From Lysobacter ciconiae (GTDB lineage Bacteria > Pseudomonadota > Gammaproteobacteria > Xanthomonadales > Xanthomonadaceae), in contig NZ_CP063656.1 in NCBI RefSeq assembly GCF_015209725.1, forward strand, positions 372,001 through 436,000: a stretch of 64,000 bases of DNA, in the 5' to 3' direction. Made by a program: the position numbers and the translations under genes. Positions 61,516 through 64,000 of this stretch are shown here, piece after piece (position 1 is the stretch's first letter; every line of letters begins with the position of its first letter). Below the pieces are notes generated by a model. It did no database searches and was not told the origin of the DNA. It saw nothing but the letters and a program-made list of their open reading frames with translations.

Positions 61516-62942
61516 TGCTGGATGGGCGAGGCCACTTCGGCCTCGGCGTTGACCGTCAGCAGGCGGTTGATCTCCGCGACGTCTTCGATGTCCAGTGTGC
61601 CCGCCGCTTCTTCCAGCACCAGTCGCTGCTGCAGGTGGTTGTATCGCGCCAGGGCGTACGCCTGCTGGGCAGTGAACAGGTTGCGCTGGTTCACCAGTAC
61701 ATCCAGAACCGTGCGGGTGCCGACTTCCAGTCCGACCTGGGACGCGTCGTAGGCGGCCTGCGCCGATACCAGCGCCAGGCGCCGGGCTTCCACTTCGCTG
61801 ACCCCGGCCACCAGCGTCTGGTAGGCGTTGCGGGTATTGCGTTCCAGCGCGCGCCGCTGCTGCTCGAGCTGGTCGCTGGCGACATCACGCTGGGCCACGG
61901 CCTGGCGCACGCGTGACTGGGTAGCGCCACCGGAGAAGATCGGCACCGACAGCGTCACCCCGACCTGCGGGCCGCGGCTCTCGCTCTCGATCGGATTGGT
62001 CACCGAGCCCGGCAGCCCGCTGGCGCTGAAGGTGTTTTCACCCCAGGTCTTGCCGTCCGAATAACCACCGCCCAGATAGAGCGTCGGCCAATGGCCCGAG
62101 CGCGCAGTGCCGACGTCGGCTTCGGCCGATTCCACCTGCAGTTCCTTGGCCCGCAACGCCGGGTTGTTCTCCATCGCGGTCTGCACCCAGCCATCGGCGC
62201 CGTCGGCGACCGGCAGCGCGGGCTGGAAGTCCTGCGGCAGTCCTTGCAGGTTGCGCACGGGAACACCGGTGATTTCGGTCAGCGCCTGGTAGGCGTCGGC
62301 CACGGCATTGCGGGCGACGATCGTGTTGGCCCGCGCGCTGTCGAACTGGGCGCGCGCCTCATGCACGTCGGTGATCGGCGCCAGGCCGACCTCCAGCCGC
62401 TTGGAGGCGAAGTCGAACTGCTTCTGCAGCGCCTGCTCGGCGGCTTCGGCGGCGGCCAGGGTTTCCAGCTGCACCAGCACGTTGAAGTAGGTGGCCGAGG
62501 TGCGGGTGATCAGGCTCTTGCCCGCCGCGTCGAGCTGGAAATCGCTGGCGCGCGCCAGCGCCTTCTGGCTGTCGAGGATGGTGAAGCGGGCGCGGTCGAA
62601 GATCATCTGGTCCACGTTGACGCCCAGGCGCCGGGTCGTGGTCTCGGTCTCGACGTTGCCGGTGAAGGTGATCGGTTGGCCGGTCACCGGGTCGAACTGG
62701 TTCTGCGTGGCCGGCCCTTCGCTGCGGCTGCGGTTGTAGGACGCACTGCCGTTGATCTGCGGCAGCATCGCCGCCCGGGCCTGCACCGCGCCCTCGCGGG
62801 TCGCCAGCCGTCCGGACTCGGCTGCGGCGAACTGCGGATCGCCGGCACGCGCCAGCTCATAGGTCTGGAGCAGGTCGGCCGCGCCGGCAGTGGCGGGCAG
62901 GAGCGCAACGACGAGGGCGAGTACGAGTGGGCGGGTGATCAT
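61512..62942 (-). CDS. tolC: TolC-family outer-membrane efflux protein
   Basis: A 476-residue outer-membrane channel. Signal MITRPLVLALVVALLPATAG, then two repeated OEP domains (about 22-230 and 240-440), each with the coiled-coil regions (LLQTYELARAGDPQFAAAES; ARAFDSARANTIVARNAVAD-like). It serves tripartite RND/ABC efflux and type I secretion. It is convergent with waaA. Confidence 0.96.
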   Translation of the reverse strand: MITRPLVLALVVALLPATAGAADLLQTYELARAGDPQFAAAESGRLATREGAVQARAAMLPQINGSASYNRSRSEGPATQNQFDPVTGQPITFTGNVETETTTRRLGVNVDQMIFDRARFTILDSQKALARASDFQLDAAGKSLITRTSATYFNVLVQLETLAAAEAAEQALQKQFDFASKRLEVGLAPITDVHEARAQFDSARANTIVARNAVADAYQALTEITGVPVRNLQGLPQDFQPALPVADGADGWVQTAMENNPALRAKELQVESAEADVGTARSGHWPTLYLGGGYSDGKTWGENTFSASGLPGSVTNPIESESRGPQVGVTLSVPIFSGGATQSRVRQAVAQRDVASDQLEQQRRALERNTRNAYQTLVAGVSEVEARRLALVSAQAAYDASQVGLEVGTRTVLDVLVNQRNLFTAQQAYALARYNHLQQRLVLEEAAGTLDIEDVAEINRLLTVNAEAEVASPIQH

Positions 62943-62957
62943 GCGGGGTCCTTGCGC

Positions 62958-63608
62958 TCAGAATTCGAAGGCGGGTACGGGTGCCGCACCGGCGAGATAG
63001 GGAATGTCGGTCTCGAACAACGATTCAATGCGCGATCCGTTGACGTCCACGTGCACCAGCACGGTCTCCATGACCGGCGAGCGCCCGCGCACGATCAGCA
63101 TGCGTCCGCCGGGCTTGACCCATTCCAGGAACGCCATCGGGATCGTGTCCACCGCGCCGGTCACGCAGACCACATCGAACTGGCGGGCGGTGCGGTAGGA
63201 AAACGCATCCGCGTGGATGACCTCGACGTTGGCGATTGCGCGCGCCGTCAGGTTGGCGCGACCCAGCTCGGCCAGCTCTGCATGCTTCTCGATACTGACC
63301 ACGTCGCGCGCCAGGCGCGACATGCACGCGGTGAGGTAACCGCTGCCGGTGCCGACCTCCAGCACGTCCTCGTCGGGCTGCAGCAGCAGCGATTGCAGCA
63401 TGCGCCCCTGGATGACGGGCTTGAGCATCACCTGGCCCTGCGGCAGTGGCAGGTTGCTGTCGGTATAGGCCAGGTTGCGGTGTGGCGCCGGCACGAACGG
63501 CTCGCGCGGCATGGTCGCCAGTACGTCCAGGACCCGCGCATCCAGCACGTTCCAGGGGCGTACCTGCTGCTCGACCATCAAGTCCCTGGCCTCGGCGTAG
63601 TCAATCAT
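62958..63608 (-). CDS. Protein-L-isoaspartate O-methyltransferase-like protein
   Basis: A 216-residue SAM-dependent methyltransferase of the Pcm family: MIDYAEARDLMVEQQVRPWN start, motif I LEVGTGSGYLTACMSRLA, and the KPGGRMLIVRG region. The PIMT-specific Pcm acceptor residues are only partly present, so repair of isoaspartyl residues is likely but not certain. ATG 63614 and 63608 are both possible starts. 15 nt before tolC on the same strand, a common Xanthomonad pair. Confidence 0.88.
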   Translation of the reverse strand: MIDYAEARDLMVEQQVRPWNVLDARVLDVLATMPREPFVPAPHRNLAYTDSNLPLPQGQVMLKPVIQGRMLQSLLLQPDEDVLEVGTGSGYLTACMSRLARDVVSIEKHAELAELGRANLTARAIANVEVIHADAFSYRTARQFDVVCVTGAVDTIPMAFLEWVKPGGRMLIVRGRSPVMETVLVHVDVNGSRIESLFETDIPYLAGAAPVPAFEF

Positions 63609-63724
63609 GGTCATCGGGTCGAATCTCGGGCTATGCGTGTCAACCGCGTATTGTACCGGCGACGTGCCACAGCATCACGTCAGCGGGGCCTGTGGCGGAG
63701 TGCCGGAAGTCACCGCGACCAAGG

Positions 63725-64000
63725 TCACGGCTGGCGCATGGACTGGTCCGGGCTGGCGTATGCACGCAGGAACACGTCCACCGCGGACGCCAGGTGGGCG
63801 GGAACCTCCGCGGCGGCCAGCCCTTCCAGTCCCAGCAGACGCCGCGCGTGCGGCTCGCCCTTCAGAAGGGCGAGCAACTGCCCGGCCGCCCGCGCCAGCT
63901 CGGCGGCGTTTTCGGGATCCAGACGCAACTCGCCCAACTCGGCGCGACGCTTCAGCAGCGCCGCCAGCTCCTGGTGGATGCGGGCGGGGCCTGCCTCCCA
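63725..64000 (-). CDS. C-terminal end of a TetR-like regulator (truncated by window)
   Basis: Only the last 91 codons are visible and the frame stays open to the window edge. The residues (HQELAALLKRRAELGELR, LARAAGQLLALLKGEPHARR) resemble the ligand-binding C terminus of TetR regulators. Position beside the isoaspartate-methyltransferase-like gene and tolC suggests an efflux regulator. The DNA-binding domain is outside the window, so the class is tentative. Confidence 0.5.
   Translation of the reverse strand, partial: WEAGPARIHQELAALLKRRAELGELRLDPENAAELARAAGQLLALLKGEPHARRLLGLEGLAAAEVPAHLASAVDVFLRAYASPDQSMRQP

Overview
The window is one contiguous piece of a high-GC gammaproteobacterial chromosome. 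Gene content and order fit the Xanthomonadaceae/Lysobacteraceae (Lysobacter, Luteimonas or Pseudoxanthomonas-like); this is inferred from family resemblance, not from a search. Supporting signs are the linked aroQ-accB-accC and prmA-DUF3426-fis-purH genes, the tolC / isoaspartate-methyltransferase-like / TetR neighbourhood, the DUF6776-bactofilin genes, frequent GTG/TTG starts and very tight gene packing. It is mostly core chromosome with one clear accessory island. No insertion sequence, phage or CRISPR array is visible.

Layout. 1-2553 (minus): a truncated TonB-dependent receptor gene preceded by a TPP riboswitch, behind an APH-fold kinase; this looks like a thiamine uptake/salvage locus. 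2583-8601 (minus): a complete Mrp cation/proton antiporter operon (fused AB, then C, D, E, F, G). 8705-13213: an SDR enzyme, an EamA transporter, a DUF962 membrane protein, purC, a membrane J-domain protein and rpe. 13245-14400: a Xre/RES toxin-antitoxin pair behind a perfect 16-bp palindrome. 14401-17462 (minus): a P1B-type metal ATPase with a TPC motif, an isocitrate-lyase-fold enzyme, and elongator tRNA-Met with its own promoter and terminator. 17611-19107: rppH, then Fur-box-linked bfd and bfr. 19126-24413: DUF4126, the DUF6776-bactofilin-DUF6776 cluster, erpA, nudC, ampE. 24446-28846 (minus): an MFS-acyltransferase fusion, purD and a TIGR01777 epimerase.

29108-34825 is an accessory T6SS cassette: orphan VgrG, lipase effector, Tli4-like immunity protein, with GC content falling sharply toward the immunity gene. 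34877-46065: a MATE/DinF pump, purH, fis, a DUF3426 protein, prmA, accC, accB, aroQ, a TlpA-like thioredoxin, an enlarged DsbD and cutA. 46223-47751: two exported proteins of unknown function. 47846-47979: a predicted small RNA with six GGA motifs and its own terminator. 48031-50226: groESL from a near-consensus sigma-32 promoter. 50515-56682: glnE, an ELM1-like protein, a RutE-like nitroreductase, a YceI protein, a pirin that lacks its metal ligands, and a zf-CHCC protein. 56692-61515: lipopolysaccharide genes (GT4 glycosyltransferase, O-antigen ligase, LpxL-type acyltransferase, Kdo transferase). 61512-64000 (minus): tolC, an isoaspartate methyltransferase-like gene and the end of a TetR-like regulator.

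How the parts work together: purC, purD and purH supply purines; aroQ, accBC and rpe are central metabolism; bfd/bfr/erpA handle iron and Fe-S clusters; cutA-dsbD-tlpA serve the envelope thiol system; and the LPS enzymes, TolC and the lysophospholipid flippase/acyltransferase build the envelope. The points most worth following up are the TPP riboswitch on an outer-membrane receptor, the GGA-rich small RNA before groES, the VgrG-lipase-immunity cassette, the DsbD with a duplicated N-terminal domain, the ligand-less pirin, and the bactofilin flanked by two paralogous coiled-coil membrane proteins.
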